NCBI RefSeq assembly: GCF_002836975.1
Contig: NZ_NIJK01000003.1
Span: 1 to 64,000, forward strand
DNA from: Shewanella indica
Lineage (GTDB): Bacteria > Pseudomonadota > Gammaproteobacteria > Enterobacterales > Shewanellaceae
DNA: 64,000 nucleotides
Direction: 5' to 3'
Shown here: positions 7,605-16,831 of the stretch, one piece after another
Layout: each line of letters opens with the position of its first letter
How positions within the stretch are numbered: the stretch's first letter is position 1
Notes under the pieces: model-generated
What the model was told of the DNA's origin: nothing
The model's input: the letters and a program-made list of their open reading frames with translations, nothing else
Database searches by the model: none
Translations under genes and position numbers: made by a program

Positions 7605-8963
7605 GTGGCAAACGAAAAACAACCCCGCAACATAGCAACCATACTCACCTTCCTGGTGCCATCCCTGCTCGGTGTCTTACTCTTTATGACACCTATCAGT
7701 TATAACAACGAACTGACGATCCCTGTAGCTGTGTTGGCCGGTGAACTCAAAGGTTTGCTCAATGATTATCTGACCGGCATAATTTGCGCCATAGTAGTAT
7801 TTATGGCCACTGCCAGTGTATTGGTAAAGCTCCTTCGTCCCGGCTTCGTCCGCCACAGCAAGTTTCTTAACTCTCTGTTGAATATCAGCCCTGCCTGGCT
7901 CTTGGTTAGAGTATTGGGAGCAATATTTATCTGCCTGACCTTCTTCCAGGTTGGCCCTGAGATACTCAGAGCCGATTCCACCGGCGCCTTGGTAATGAAT
8001 GACCTGCTGCCGCTACTCTTCTGTGTGTTCTTTTTTGCCGGTATGTTCCTGCCTTTATTGCTCAATTTTGGCCTGCTGGAACTCTTCGGTACCTTACTGA
8101 CCAAATTGATGCGACCGGTATTTAACCTGCCGGGACGCAGCGCCATCGACTGTATGGCCTCTTGGCTCGGGGATGGTAGCGTTGGTATTCTGCTCACCAG
8201 CAAGCAGTATGAAAACCGCTTCTATACCCAACGTGAAGCGGCGGTTATCGGCACCACCTTCTCGGCAGTCTCTATCACCTTTACCCTTGTGGTGCTCACT
8301 CAAGTGAAACTGCAGGCAATGTTTGTGCCCTTCTACCTGACCGTCTGTCTGGCCGGTATTGTTGCCGCCATAGTTGTGCCCAAGTTGCCGCCGCTGTCAC
8401 GCAAAAAAGATCTCTATGTTGATGGCAGCCCCAGGCAGAAAGATGATGAGTCACTGCCGCAAGGCCATAACTCCCTGTCCTGGGGGCTGGAACTGGCGCT
8501 CACCAAGGCAGCCAATACCGGCGGTATATTCAAGGTGCTCTCCGAGGGGGTAAAGAATGTCATCGATATGATCTTCGGGGTACTCCCTGTCGTAATGGCA
8601 ATAGGCACCATAGCTTTGGTCATCGCCGAATACACCCCGGTATTTGACTATCTTGGCATGCCTTTTATTCCGCTGCTGGAATTGATGCAAATCCCCGAAG
8701 CAACACAAGCCTCCAAGACTATAGTCGTTGGGTTTGCCGATATGTTTATCCCCTCGATTCTGGCCACCAGCATAGAAGCCGACATGACACGTTTTGTGAT
8801 TGCGGCGCTGTCGGTCACCCAATTGATCTACATGAGTGAAGTAGGCGCTTTGCTTATCGGCAGCAAGATACCGGTGAAAATTTGGGAGCTGTTCGCCGTC
8901 TTCCTGCTACGTACTCTGGTCACCCTGCCGGTAATTGCCGGAATGGCACATCTGCTGTTCTAG
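7605..8963 (+). CDS. YjiH family membrane protein with nucleoside-recognition (Gate) domains
   Basis: 452 aa with roughly ten hydrophobic segments. Motifs of the YjiH/Gate family include LPGRSAIDCMASWLGDGSVG near residue 185, AVIGTTFSAVSITF near 215, and a second Gate-like half in the C-terminal third (VVGFADMFIPS, YMSEVGALL). Family members are predicted transporters with unknown substrates; the shorter E. coli relatives YjiG and YjiH are split versions. The start TTG/GTG alternatives look worse than GTG/ATG at 7605 (start MANEKQPRN). A terminator follows at 8990. Confidence 0.8.
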   Translation: MANEKQPRNIATILTFLVPSLLGVLLFMTPISYNNELTIPVAVLAGELKGLLNDYLTGIICAIVVFMATASVLVKLLRPGFVRHSKFLNSLLNISPAWLLVRVLGAIFICLTFFQVGPEILRADSTGALVMNDLLPLLFCVFFFAGMFLPLLLNFGLLELFGTLLTKLMRPVFNLPGRSAIDCMASWLGDGSVGILLTSKQYENRFYTQREAAVIGTTFSAVSITFTLVVLTQVKLQAMFVPFYLTVCLAGIVAAIVVPKLPPLSRKKDLYVDGSPRQKDDESLPQGHNSLSWGLELALTKAANTGGIFKVLSEGVKNVIDMIFGVLPVVMAIGTIALVIAEYTPVFDYLGMPFIPLLELMQIPEATQASKTIVVGFADMFIPSILATSIEADMTRFVIAALSVTQLIYMSEVGALLIGSKIPVKIWELFAVFLLRTLVTLPVIAGMAHLLF

Positions 8964-8989
8964 GGGCAATGTAACCTAACCTCCCGACA

Positions 8990-9014
8990 ACGGCCGCTAC
9001 ATGCGGCCGTTTTT
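8990..9014 (+). terminator. terminator of the yjiH-family gene
   Basis: ACGGCCGC-TACAT-GCGGCCGT, a perfect 8-bp GC-rich stem, followed by TTTT. Confidence 0.8.
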
Positions 9015-9043
9015 GCAGCATCACCTATGAAATCCCCCCCGTA

Positions 9044-9387
9044 AGTATCTGTGTCACCGCGGCTTCGCATCTGGCAGAGAATGTTAAAGCCTTCAACAAG
9101 TGCTCGTACGCCAAGGATGTCGATCAGCAAGATTTGCGAACAGTACCAGAGTGAAATGGCCGATTACAGCCGACTGATGCTGACTAACCTGGAGCGCGCC
9201 GCCAAGCGGAGCCGCAGCGTCAAACAGCTCTCCGTCGAGAGAGTCCCATGAACAACTGCGGGAATTTAAACTGGTGACTCAAGTGCTTGGCGGCGAGATC
9301 CGCCTGATCAGTGCACCGGGGCATGGCAGCGAATTCCGCATCATATTGCCAAATGATATCGAGATGAGTTCGGGGGCGTCACAATAA
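9044..9387 (+). pseudogene. remnant of a sensor histidine kinase
   Basis: Three protein-like segments follow one another in three frames. 9044 onward reads ASHLAENVKAF...DVDQQDL; from about 9135 the next frame reads EQYQSEMADYSRLMLTNLE; from about 9253 a third frame reads SHEQLREFKLVTQVLGGEIR and SAPGHGSEFRIILP up to the stop at 9385. The last segment is the typical end of a histidine-kinase ATPase domain (G2 box). The phosphoacceptor region and most of the ATP-binding domain are missing, so this is a deleted and frameshifted relic. Confidence 0.7.
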
Positions 9388-9476
9388 GGTCATCGAGACG
9401 TCACTTCAAGGTCAAATAACTGACTTAGAGTCTTTCACAGTCAAACCCGTTTCACTGGTTTTATCCAGGAGCCGCG

Positions 9477-10341
9477 ATGAAAGACAGCAAGTCATTGGTC
9501 AACAAACCATCGACATTTCGCCCATACTCCCGCCGCGCAGCCGAGCCTGTCATCAAGCTCAACGCCCTCTGGCTCTCGGATATTCACCTGGGCAGCATTG
9601 ACTGCAAGGCCGAATATCTGCTGCACTTCCTAAACAGCGTTCAGCCCAAGGTGCTGTATTTGGTGGGGGACATAGTCGACATCTGGGCCCTCAAACGCCG
9701 GGTATTCTGGCCCGAGAGTCACAACCAACTGCTGCAAAAACTGCTGCAGATGGCGCAGAGCGGCATCAAACTTGTGTATCTGCCCGGCAACCATGACGAG
9801 CTGTTTAAACTACCACCAGCTGCAACTCGCCGATGTCGTTATCAGCAAAGAGTACCGACATCAAACCCTGAGCGGCAAAACCCTGCTGATGCTGCATGGC
9901 GATCAGTTTGACTCCGAAGTCTGTATCGGCCGTATCACCGCCCGCCTCGGCGATCACCTCTACGATGTCTTGATGTTTCTTAACCGCCATCTGCACAAGG
10001 TTCGCCGCCGTCTCGGTTATCCCTATTGGTCTTTGGCCGGCTTTATCAAGCAAAGAGTCGGCAAGGCTCAACAAGCCATCAACAGTTTTCGCGAAGCCGT
10101 GGTGCGCTATGGCCGCAAGCAGAAGGTGGACGGCATCATCTGTGGTCATATTCACCAGCCTGAGCTCACGGAAATGAGCGGCTTTATCTATGCCAATGAT
10201 GGTGACTGGGTAGAGAACTGCACCCTATTGACTGAAACCCTCGAGGGCGAACTGCAACTCGAGCGCTGGAATGAACAACTGGGCCGGACCGAAGTACTGA
10301 AACGCTTCGCCTGGCAGGGACAAGAACAACAAGCTGCTTAA
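9477..10341 (+). pseudogene. LpxH-like metallophosphoesterase, frameshifted near 9807
   Basis: The frame from ATG 9477 carries the first half of a calcineurin-like phosphoesterase of the UDP-2,3-diacylglucosamine diphosphatase type: SDIHLG, VGDIVDIW and GNHDELF, which hold metal ligands. It then reads into nonsense and stops at 9911. The second half continues one frame over (YHQLQLADVVISKEY, LMLHGDQFD, CGHIHQPE) to 10341. Removing one A from the run 9807-9809 joins the halves into a ~287-residue protein with all metal motifs. It is either a true inactivating mutation or a sequencing error. The olsF-like gene follows 15 bp later, so both probably served one lipid-related operon. Confidence 0.8.
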
Positions 10342-10356
10342 ATCAGGTACCCCATT

Positions 10357-12105
10357 ATGATGTTTACCGTCGATAAAGTCGTGGAATCCAATCTGCCCAA
10401 TATCAACAGCAAGCCTTGGCTCGCCAAGCCAACCAAGGCCTTACTGCGTTATCTGCTCAATGAGCGGGAGTGCAATGATATCGCCGGCCAATTCAGTTTT
10501 CTCAAGGGCGTGGATTTTGTTGAACAAGTGCTGGAAAGCTTTGCCGTCAGCTATACGGTGCCGGACAGTGAAGTGGAAAATATTCCCCATCAGGGCCGGG
10601 TCGTTATCTTCGCCAATCATCCGATAGGTTCGCTGGATGCTCTGGTGCTGATAAAACTTATCAGCGAAGTCAGGCCTGACATTAAAGTGGTTGCCAACGA
10701 GCTGCTGATGACACTGACGCCACTGCACAACATCCTGCTGCCGGTTCGCAATATGACTGGCGGAACCCCCAGACAACACCTGGAGAAGATCCATCAACAT
10801 TTGCGTAGTGAAGGCGCTGTGCTCATCTTTCCATCGGGTGAGGTTTCCCGGCTCAGACCAAACGGCATTCGCGATACCCAGTGGCAAACCGGCTTCCTGA
10901 AGATGGCTATCAGCTGCAATGCGCCGCTGCTGCCCATGTATGTCGATGCCAAGAACTCGGCCACCTTTTACGGCGCTTCCATGTTATATAAACCTTTGGC
11001 GACTCTGCTATTGGTCAAGGAGATGTTTAAACAAGCCAGTAACACTTTGCCGGTGCGTATCGGCGAGCTTATCCCGGCAGAAGCGGTCAGCGGCAGTGAC
11101 TTCCCGCTCAAAACCCGGGTCAGTCTGCTGAAGAACCACCTCTATCGCATCGGCAAGAACCGCAGCCCACTGTTCAACACCCAAAGCGCCATCGCCCATC
11201 CGGAAAAACGTCGTGAATTGCAACAGGCTTTATTGCTGTGCGAGCAGCTTGGCCAAACTCAGGATGACAAGCAGATTTTCCTCTACCGCCATCAGGGCTG
11301 CAGCCCTGTGATGCGGGAAATAGGTCGGCTGCGGGAACTGGCTTTTCGCGCCGTGGGTGAAGGTACGGGAAAACGCAGAGACATAGACAAGTACGACTCC
11401 AGTTATCTGCACCTGGTACTCTGGGATCCCAAGGAGCTGGAAATAGTCGGCGCCTACCGCTTTGCCGAAGTTGCGAACTTGCACAGTGCCGGAGAAAGCC
11501 TCTACAGTGAGTCACTGTTTCACTATCAAACAGAATTTGCGCCCTATTTCGCCAAGGGCCTGGAACTCGGCCGCAGCTTTGTACAGCCTAAATATTGGGG
11601 AAAGCGCAGTCTCGATTACCTCTGGTACGGCATAGGTGCCTTTCTGGCTCGTCATCCCGGCTACCGCTATCTGTTCGGGCCGGTGACCATAAGCAACCAA
11701 CTGCCGGCACCAGCCAAGGAGATGTTAGTACACTTCTACCTGCAGCAGTTTCCCTGTAAAACACAACTGGCACAGTCTTTCGCGCCTTTTGGTCTGTCAC
11801 CTGAGCGCCAGACTGAGCTGGACAAACTCTATATCGATTCAGATTATCAAGACGCGTTTAAACAGCTCAAGCAGACCCTTGCCAGTATGGGAGCCGCAGT
11901 GCCTACTCTCTACAAGCAATACGGCGAACTTTGTCAGCCTGATGGGGTGCGCTTCCTCGCCTTTGGAGTGGATGCCGACTTTGCCGACTGTATCGATGGC
12001 TTGGTGCTGGTAGACTTGGACAAACTCAAGTTCAAAAAACGCAGCCGCTATATCGATTGCCATCTGCAGGAGCTCAATCAGCAAGATGAAAATGCTCTGA
12101 GTTAG
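10357..12105 (+). CDS. OlsF-like bifunctional acyltransferase (PlsC domain + GNAT-type N-acyltransferase domain)
   Basis: 582 aa with two catalytic domains. The N-terminal half is a lysophospholipid acyltransferase: ANHPIGSLDAL near residue 87 is the HX4D box, and FPSGEVSRL near 155 the second box. The C-terminal half resembles OlsB, the hemolysin-like acyl-ACP-dependent N-acyltransferase: GEGTGKRRDIDKYD, GAYRFAEV, ELGRSFVQPKYWG and LFGPVTIS. The N-acyl plus O-acyl fusion is the architecture of OlsF, which makes ornithine lipids in Serratia and Vibrio. The amino acid used here is unproven. It lies 15 bp after the frameshifted phosphoesterase gene. Two ATGs (10357, 10360) are possible. Confidence 0.8.
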   Translation: MMFTVDKVVESNLPNINSKPWLAKPTKALLRYLLNERECNDIAGQFSFLKGVDFVEQVLESFAVSYTVPDSEVENIPHQGRVVIFANHPIGSLDALVLIKLISEVRPDIKVVANELLMTLTPLHNILLPVRNMTGGTPRQHLEKIHQHLRSEGAVLIFPSGEVSRLRPNGIRDTQWQTGFLKMAISCNAPLLPMYVDAKNSATFYGASMLYKPLATLLLVKEMFKQASNTLPVRIGELIPAEAVSGSDFPLKTRVSLLKNHLYRIGKNRSPLFNTQSAIAHPEKRRELQQALLLCEQLGQTQDDKQIFLYRHQGCSPVMREIGRLRELAFRAVGEGTGKRRDIDKYDSSYLHLVLWDPKELEIVGAYRFAEVANLHSAGESLYSESLFHYQTEFAPYFAKGLELGRSFVQPKYWGKRSLDYLWYGIGAFLARHPGYRYLFGPVTISNQLPAPAKEMLVHFYLQQFPCKTQLAQSFAPFGLSPERQTELDKLYIDSDYQDAFKQLKQTLASMGAAVPTLYKQYGELCQPDGVRFLAFGVDADFADCIDGLVLVDLDKLKFKKRSRYIDCHLQELNQQDENALS

Positions 12106-12156
12106 CATTATTGACAGGGCTCTGATATAACAAAGAAAAGGTTATGGAGGATCCCT

Positions 12157-12564
12157 ATGCAGCTCTGCATCGCCGATATCATGATCACCCGGGTTGTCAC
12201 AGTGGAAATGGACGATCGCCTGAGTGTGGCCAAAGAGATATTTCATCATGCAGGCTTTCATCACTTACTGGTAGTGAATGATGAAGGCAAGCTGGAAGGC
12301 GTCTTGTCCGAGCGGGATCTGCTGCGAGCCTTAAGCCCCAACCTTGGCAGCGAAACGGCCACCAGCAGAGATCTGGAGACCCTCAATAAGCGGGCACACC
12401 AAGTAATGAGCCGTAACCCTGTAACCGTTGCGCCCCACGTAGGCCTGGCGCAGGCTTCCAGGCTCTTATTGGAGAAAGATATAGGTTCACTGCCGGTACT
12501 GGAAGACGGCGAAATTGTCGGTATAGTGACCTGGAAGGATCTATTACGAGCCTATTGCTGTTAA
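12157..12564 (+). CDS. protein with two CBS domains
   Basis: 135 aa made of a CBS pair (Bateman module): repeat 1 about 1-65 (IADIMITRVVTV, LEGVLSERDLLRAL), repeat 2 about 75-135 (VMSRNPVTV, DIGSLPVLEDGEIVGIVTWKDLL). Such stand-alone modules bind adenine nucleotides and regulate partners; no partner is fused here. GGAGG is placed 6 bases before the ATG. It follows the acyltransferase by 51 bp and converges on the pilus cluster. Biological role unknown. Confidence 0.85.
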   Translation: MQLCIADIMITRVVTVEMDDRLSVAKEIFHHAGFHHLLVVNDEGKLEGVLSERDLLRALSPNLGSETATSRDLETLNKRAHQVMSRNPVTVAPHVGLAQASRLLLEKDIGSLPVLEDGEIVGIVTWKDLLRAYCC

Positions 12565-12599
12565 CCCGAACTGGCTCAAGCATCATGACTTAGGGAAAG

Positions 12600-12899
12600 T
12601 TATCTTAGAGTCATCTCATCCAACTTACGGGCCTTCTCAGAGCTGAATGCTTCCTTGAGCAACACACACTCTCTGGCTTCCCTGATAAAGTAACGCTTAC
12701 CGCGGGCATCCTTTAACGACTTACCGCTCAAACGCGCCATAAATAGCTGCTGCTTGTCCAAGTCCCAGCGATAAAAGGCAATCTGCTCTCCCTTGCTGGT
12801 AATCAAGTGACATTTAACATCCTGCCGCTCGGCGGCTTGGGCTGTAAATAGCATACCGGGCAGTAGGAGCAACAAACCATATTTAATTGATCTAATCAT
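12600..12899 (-). CDS. tapY2: TapY2-type small exported protein of the type IV pilus cluster
   Basis: 99 aa. Signal peptide about 1-22 (IKYGLLLLLPGMLFTAQA), then a short periplasmic domain with two cysteines (VKCHL, ECVLL). The start ATG 12899 overlaps the pilE stop as ATGA; a GTG four codons earlier is less likely. Proteins of this size at the end of pilE clusters in Shewanella are named TapY2 (type IVa pilus associated); I recall the name from that context and could not check it. It is the last gene of the minor-pilin operon. Confidence 0.65.
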   Translation of the reverse strand: MIRSIKYGLLLLLPGMLFTAQAAERQDVKCHLITSKGEQIAFYRWDLDKQQLFMARLSGKSLKDARGKRYFIREARECVLLKEAFSSEKARKLDEMTLR

Positions 12900-13291
12900 T
12901 TCCAACACTCCGTTGAAGCACCACTTTTAATCCCGGCATCGGTCAAGGTCAGCGTTTTACACTTACTGTCGCGGCTGGCCTGCGCTCCTTGTGCCGTTGC
13001 GGTCAGGGTGAAATCCGCTGTGCCGGTTGACGCGATACTGTAATGACCATTCTCAGTAATAAAGGGACTGGCATTGAGCCCCAGTTTGGTCATATCCGTG
13101 GCATAAGTGCGATTATCCAAATAGTATTGCTCCTGCAGATTGGCCAGTCGCATCAAGGCCGCATGAGCCTCGGAACGAGTACTCTTGGCAATGTACTGCA
13201 CATAAGATGGATAAGCGATAGACGCCAGTATGCCGATAATGACCACAGTGATCATGACTTCTATCAGGGTAAAACCCGCTGGTCTTTTCAT
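12896..13291 (-). CDS. pilE: PilE-type minor pilin
   Basis: 131 aa. A type III prepilin signal, MKRPAG|FTLIEVMITVV, with cleavage after Gly6 by PilD and the conserved Glu5 of the mature protein. A 20-residue hydrophobic helix is followed by the YPSYVQYIAKSTRSEAH region and a small C-terminal domain with a Cys pair (SKCKTLTL, STECWK) for the D-loop disulfide. As the last pilin of the pilVWX-Y1-E operon it is a minor pilin that primes type IV pilus assembly. Confidence 0.9.
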   Translation of the reverse strand: MKRPAGFTLIEVMITVVIIGILASIAYPSYVQYIAKSTRSEAHAALMRLANLQEQYYLDNRTYATDMTKLGLNASPFITENGHYSIASTGTADFTLTATAQGAQASRDSKCKTLTLTDAGIKSGASTECWK

Positions 13292-13299
13292 CTCTTATC

Positions 13300-16200
13300 C
13301 TACTCATTTACATGGTAATAAATTCGATTGGTCGTTAAACCACTTCCCAGAGAAATTGTTCCTTTACAATCACCATTTTCACACTCACCCTTTCCTACGC
13401 CGATAATATATGCAGTAGGATCCTCATCAGTCTCTGGTTTAGGGATAACTATTTGAGGAGTATCTGGCACTCTCTCCCCAACATCATAAAAAACTTCACT
13501 AAAACTGCGTGTTCCCTTATGCAAGTCAAATACATATAAACGGCCTTGACCGGCAAATCCACATATCCCTGCATCTAAATCTATATCTGAATTAACTGGC
13601 GGAACAAAAGATGTAAAATACACCTTGCCGTCAAAAATTAATGATGCTGATAGGGACTTTTCCCCTAAAGATCCAAAATTATAAAACCATCCTCTTTTTG
13701 TTCCGAAGGCAACATCCTCAGATTGAGATGCAGGAGCCGACGACGTAACATCATACAAATCTTCAAGACCCAATGGCTGTGGATTACCGTCTGAAAAATA
13801 TTGAGTCACAACATTTCTATCTTGAAATACATAAAACATATCGTCTGTTGCTGTACCTAGAGGATGAGTTCGATTCCCGCTACCAATAGCTACTGCATCA
13901 TAAGGGACATTTTGATAACTTAAATCCCCATTATCACTATGTATATTGCTGAATTGAGTCTGAGCCACAACTGGCTCAACAAAAAACATTCTATCATTAG
14001 GAGAACCTGAGGTAGCAATAGAGGCAAACATAAAGATAGGCCATTTAGACATCTCATTACTAGGCATATCGACTCGCCATATTTGCCCACTCACATCTGA
14101 AGCGTAAATTCTGTCACTTAAACCATCATTATTACTATCGAGTACTGCGACTCTATTGGGAATGCTACTCATCCCAATTTCAGACCATTTCTTTATCAGT
14201 TCACCAGTAGCAGCATTGATTATATATATAGCATTACCAGCTCCTCCAGAAAAAGCCATCCCCCCGCCAATTATCAACACTGGGCCACTAACACCTGGGA
14301 TATGAGTAATAACAGGTTCAGACCATGACTCACCTAGCTCCTCAAACCCAGCACTGTCAGAATTAATCATCCATTTAAAAACTGGGCTATCTGGGTTTGT
14401 TATATCTAATGAATAATATGAACTCCCCCCTCTTCGCATACCTAAATAGACCCAAGCCTTAGACACTTTTCCGGCTGAGTCTGTTTCAGTATAAGCGATA
14501 GGAGACAAATCCATTCCATAAACACTATGTACTCCAGTTTCATAGTTTCTACGCAACTCAGGGACATTCCCCCATAATTCATTTGGTATGAATGCCCATG
14601 ACTCTTGAACATTACCAATAGAATAATCACCGCTTCCTGAATCTGAGTCTTTAAACATGTGTACTAAACCCTGATTAGTACCAATTAGTATTCTAACATC
14701 AAGATTTTCTCCTTTATCATCTGGAGCTCCACCAAAGTTAATTGCCAAAGGTTTGGAGTGGAGAGGGTCTCCCATTATATCTTCTCTAGCTTCTGATGTA
14801 ATGCTATCACCATCATCATCATCCACGTCAACGCCATATAACCAATCTAGATCATCTTGAGAGTAAGCAGAGCTAAAGCTTGAGCTTTTTAAGTCTACCA
14901 AACCATTGCCTACATTAGTCTTTATCGCTCTACCTTTTAAACTATCCTGTAAAGTTGGAAGCACTCCGCCTGAGTTAACCTTATTACCATCAATCTTATT
15001 CCCAGAACAAGCGTTCCAATAAGTACACACGGTCGGTGCAATATTTCCGCTAGGATCAATTGCGTTAGTAGTGCCGCCAGGAGCAACAATTTCTCCAGAT
15101 GAATTAACTTTAAGCTTCTTAAGATTACCGCTCCACCTGGGCCCTTCACCGGGTAAAAACATCGCGAAATAAGCAGAATTATAAGTTTGAGTTTTATCAA
15201 AGTTATTGCTGGCAATACTTGGTGAGGTAAAAGAAGAGTCTATTGATAAAATTGACTTGAGAGCATCATCCATAGCTCCAACTAAATCTAACCCAGTTTT
15301 AGCAATATAATAACCTTTAGATATACCATTGTCATTTCTTGGATTACCTCCTCTAAAAGCCGCCTCCTCTAAAAGAGCTGCGGCCGTCTCCGCGCCTTCG
15401 GAGAAACCTATTGTAAAAACTCGCACATTCTGTTTATTATCTATCCCTGTTGAGTCTTTAATACCTTTAACCAAGTCATTGTTATACATGTAAGCAGCTA
15501 ATGCTGGAAAATAACTAACCTCTTCCTCACCATCATCATTCACAAACTCAAACCCAGAATAATCAGCAGCACTATCTGAAGATGAAGTCAAAGATAAAAT
15601 ATTCGCATTAGCGCTATTATCTAAAGTTGGTGCTCCATCTGTAATATAGATAACATATGCGGTATCAGGGCATTTTTTAAACGGTGATGAGTAATTGCCT
15701 GAAGATATAATGCTTGGCGGATTATTAGGAATATAGTCATCAATATTGAAAAGACCTTTCCCATTAGCATCTTTATTGCCATATGTTACAGGCCCACCAC
15801 TAAAGTATTGATATGCTTCATACAATGTTTCGCATAAGGGGGTGTTGGTCTGCGCCGGCATACCATTAATTAATGATGTAAGACTGGTTAGATTACCATC
15901 GGTCATTTCCGCTATATCGAATACGATTCTACCACCATTCGCATCACCCTCTTCAGGGTAGTTAAGATTAAATACGGCTAAACCCGCATCGATTGGAATA
16001 GCCAAATCTGTAAGAGCTGAAACTAAAGCCTCCTTTGCGACCTCAAGCCTTGTTCCAGTTCCACCACTATTTTTACCATCTTCAGTTGTTGTTACCCACT
16101 CATACCAAACTAGATAATGAGCAGTATACAGGGTGACAGGAGACCCCTTTCCGAAATCAGTATGGTCTAAGCTGTACTTACTAGCGACATCGTCCGTATC

Positions 16201-16827
16201 TACTGTATACATATCTTTTGAATCTATAGGATACCCTAAAGGAAAATCTCCACCCTTCTTATTTTTCCCAGGATTGCCAGGATTTTCATTTAATATATCC
16301 TCGTAACAATCAACAATCTGCCCTTGATTAAACCCTTCATTATCTGCCAGAGAATACCATTTACCGGCATTCCCTTTCAGTTTAAACTCCCGCAAATAGC
16401 CAGTATATCGCCCTCTAGAAGTTAATGCATCAGCGGCAAGCTGACAATTATTATTATCATTATAAAATCTACGGGACTCTGTTGGGTCATCAGGCACAGG
16501 CATAGTACTCGTATTATCTATACCTCCAGCGTTCCAATATATACCTTTTTCATTAATATAGCCTGCATATCCAGTAAGGTAATCAGAAAAACCATCAGCG
16601 TACGTGCAACGTTTATTATTATAATCTTCTTCAGAGCAGTATGAACTTGTAGCATTTTCATCTTCGGTGGACATACTCCCCGAATTATCGAAGATAAATA
16701 GCACTTGCGGACGTTTACCACTTCTGACTGTAGAATCAATTAGGTAAAGTTCTGTATCATCAGCAATAGTAACTCCAGAAACTACAACCATGGCCATCAG
16801 AACACTTAGTAATAGTTTATTAAACAT
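13300..16827 (-). CDS. pilY1: PilY1-type pilus tip adhesin/assembly protein, AT-rich
   Basis: 1175 aa with a Sec signal peptide (MFNKLLLSVLMAMVVVSG). A von Willebrand A-like domain begins at VLFIFDNSGSMSTED, where D-x-S-x-S is a metal-ion (MIDAS) site. The C-terminal third is the PilY1 beta-propeller, with the Ca-binding loop DSNNDGLSD and several GG-rich blades (LIIGGGMAFSGG). PilY1 sits at the pilus tip, supports extension and acts in adhesion and mechanosensing. ATG 16827 with AGGAAAC upstream is preferred to the longer frame. The gene is clearly richer in A+T than both neighbours; a 60-base stretch at 15421 holds 20 G+C. Confidence 0.9.
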   Translation of the reverse strand: MFNKLLLSVLMAMVVVSGVTIADDTELYLIDSTVRSGKRPQVLFIFDNSGSMSTEDENATSSYCSEEDYNNKRCTYADGFSDYLTGYAGYINEKGIYWNAGGIDNTSTMPVPDDPTESRRFYNDNNNCQLAADALTSRGRYTGYLREFKLKGNAGKWYSLADNEGFNQGQIVDCYEDILNENPGNPGKNKKGGDFPLGYPIDSKDMYTVDTDDVASKYSLDHTDFGKGSPVTLYTAHYLVWYEWVTTTEDGKNSGGTGTRLEVAKEALVSALTDLAIPIDAGLAVFNLNYPEEGDANGGRIVFDIAEMTDGNLTSLTSLINGMPAQTNTPLCETLYEAYQYFSGGPVTYGNKDANGKGLFNIDDYIPNNPPSIISSGNYSSPFKKCPDTAYVIYITDGAPTLDNSANANILSLTSSSDSAADYSGFEFVNDDGEEEVSYFPALAAYMYNNDLVKGIKDSTGIDNKQNVRVFTIGFSEGAETAAALLEEAAFRGGNPRNDNGISKGYYIAKTGLDLVGAMDDALKSILSIDSSFTSPSIASNNFDKTQTYNSAYFAMFLPGEGPRWSGNLKKLKVNSSGEIVAPGGTTNAIDPSGNIAPTVCTYWNACSGNKIDGNKVNSGGVLPTLQDSLKGRAIKTNVGNGLVDLKSSSFSSAYSQDDLDWLYGVDVDDDDGDSITSEAREDIMGDPLHSKPLAINFGGAPDDKGENLDVRILIGTNQGLVHMFKDSDSGSGDYSIGNVQESWAFIPNELWGNVPELRRNYETGVHSVYGMDLSPIAYTETDSAGKVSKAWVYLGMRRGGSSYYSLDITNPDSPVFKWMINSDSAGFEELGESWSEPVITHIPGVSGPVLIIGGGMAFSGGAGNAIYIINAATGELIKKWSEIGMSSIPNRVAVLDSNNDGLSDRIYASDVSGQIWRVDMPSNEMSKWPIFMFASIATSGSPNDRMFFVEPVVAQTQFSNIHSDNGDLSYQNVPYDAVAIGSGNRTHPLGTATDDMFYVFQDRNVVTQYFSDGNPQPLGLEDLYDVTSSAPASQSEDVAFGTKRGWFYNFGSLGEKSLSASLIFDGKVYFTSFVPPVNSDIDLDAGICGFAGQGRLYVFDLHKGTRSFSEVFYDVGERVPDTPQIVIPKPETDEDPTAYIIGVGKGECENGDCKGTISLGSGLTTNRIYYHVNE

Positions 16828-16831
16828 AATT

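Noticed and set aside
9807..9809. Programmed frameshift in the LpxH-like gene
   Set aside because: No slippery heptamer or downstream structure was seen, and this family is not known for recoding; mutation or sequencing error is simpler.
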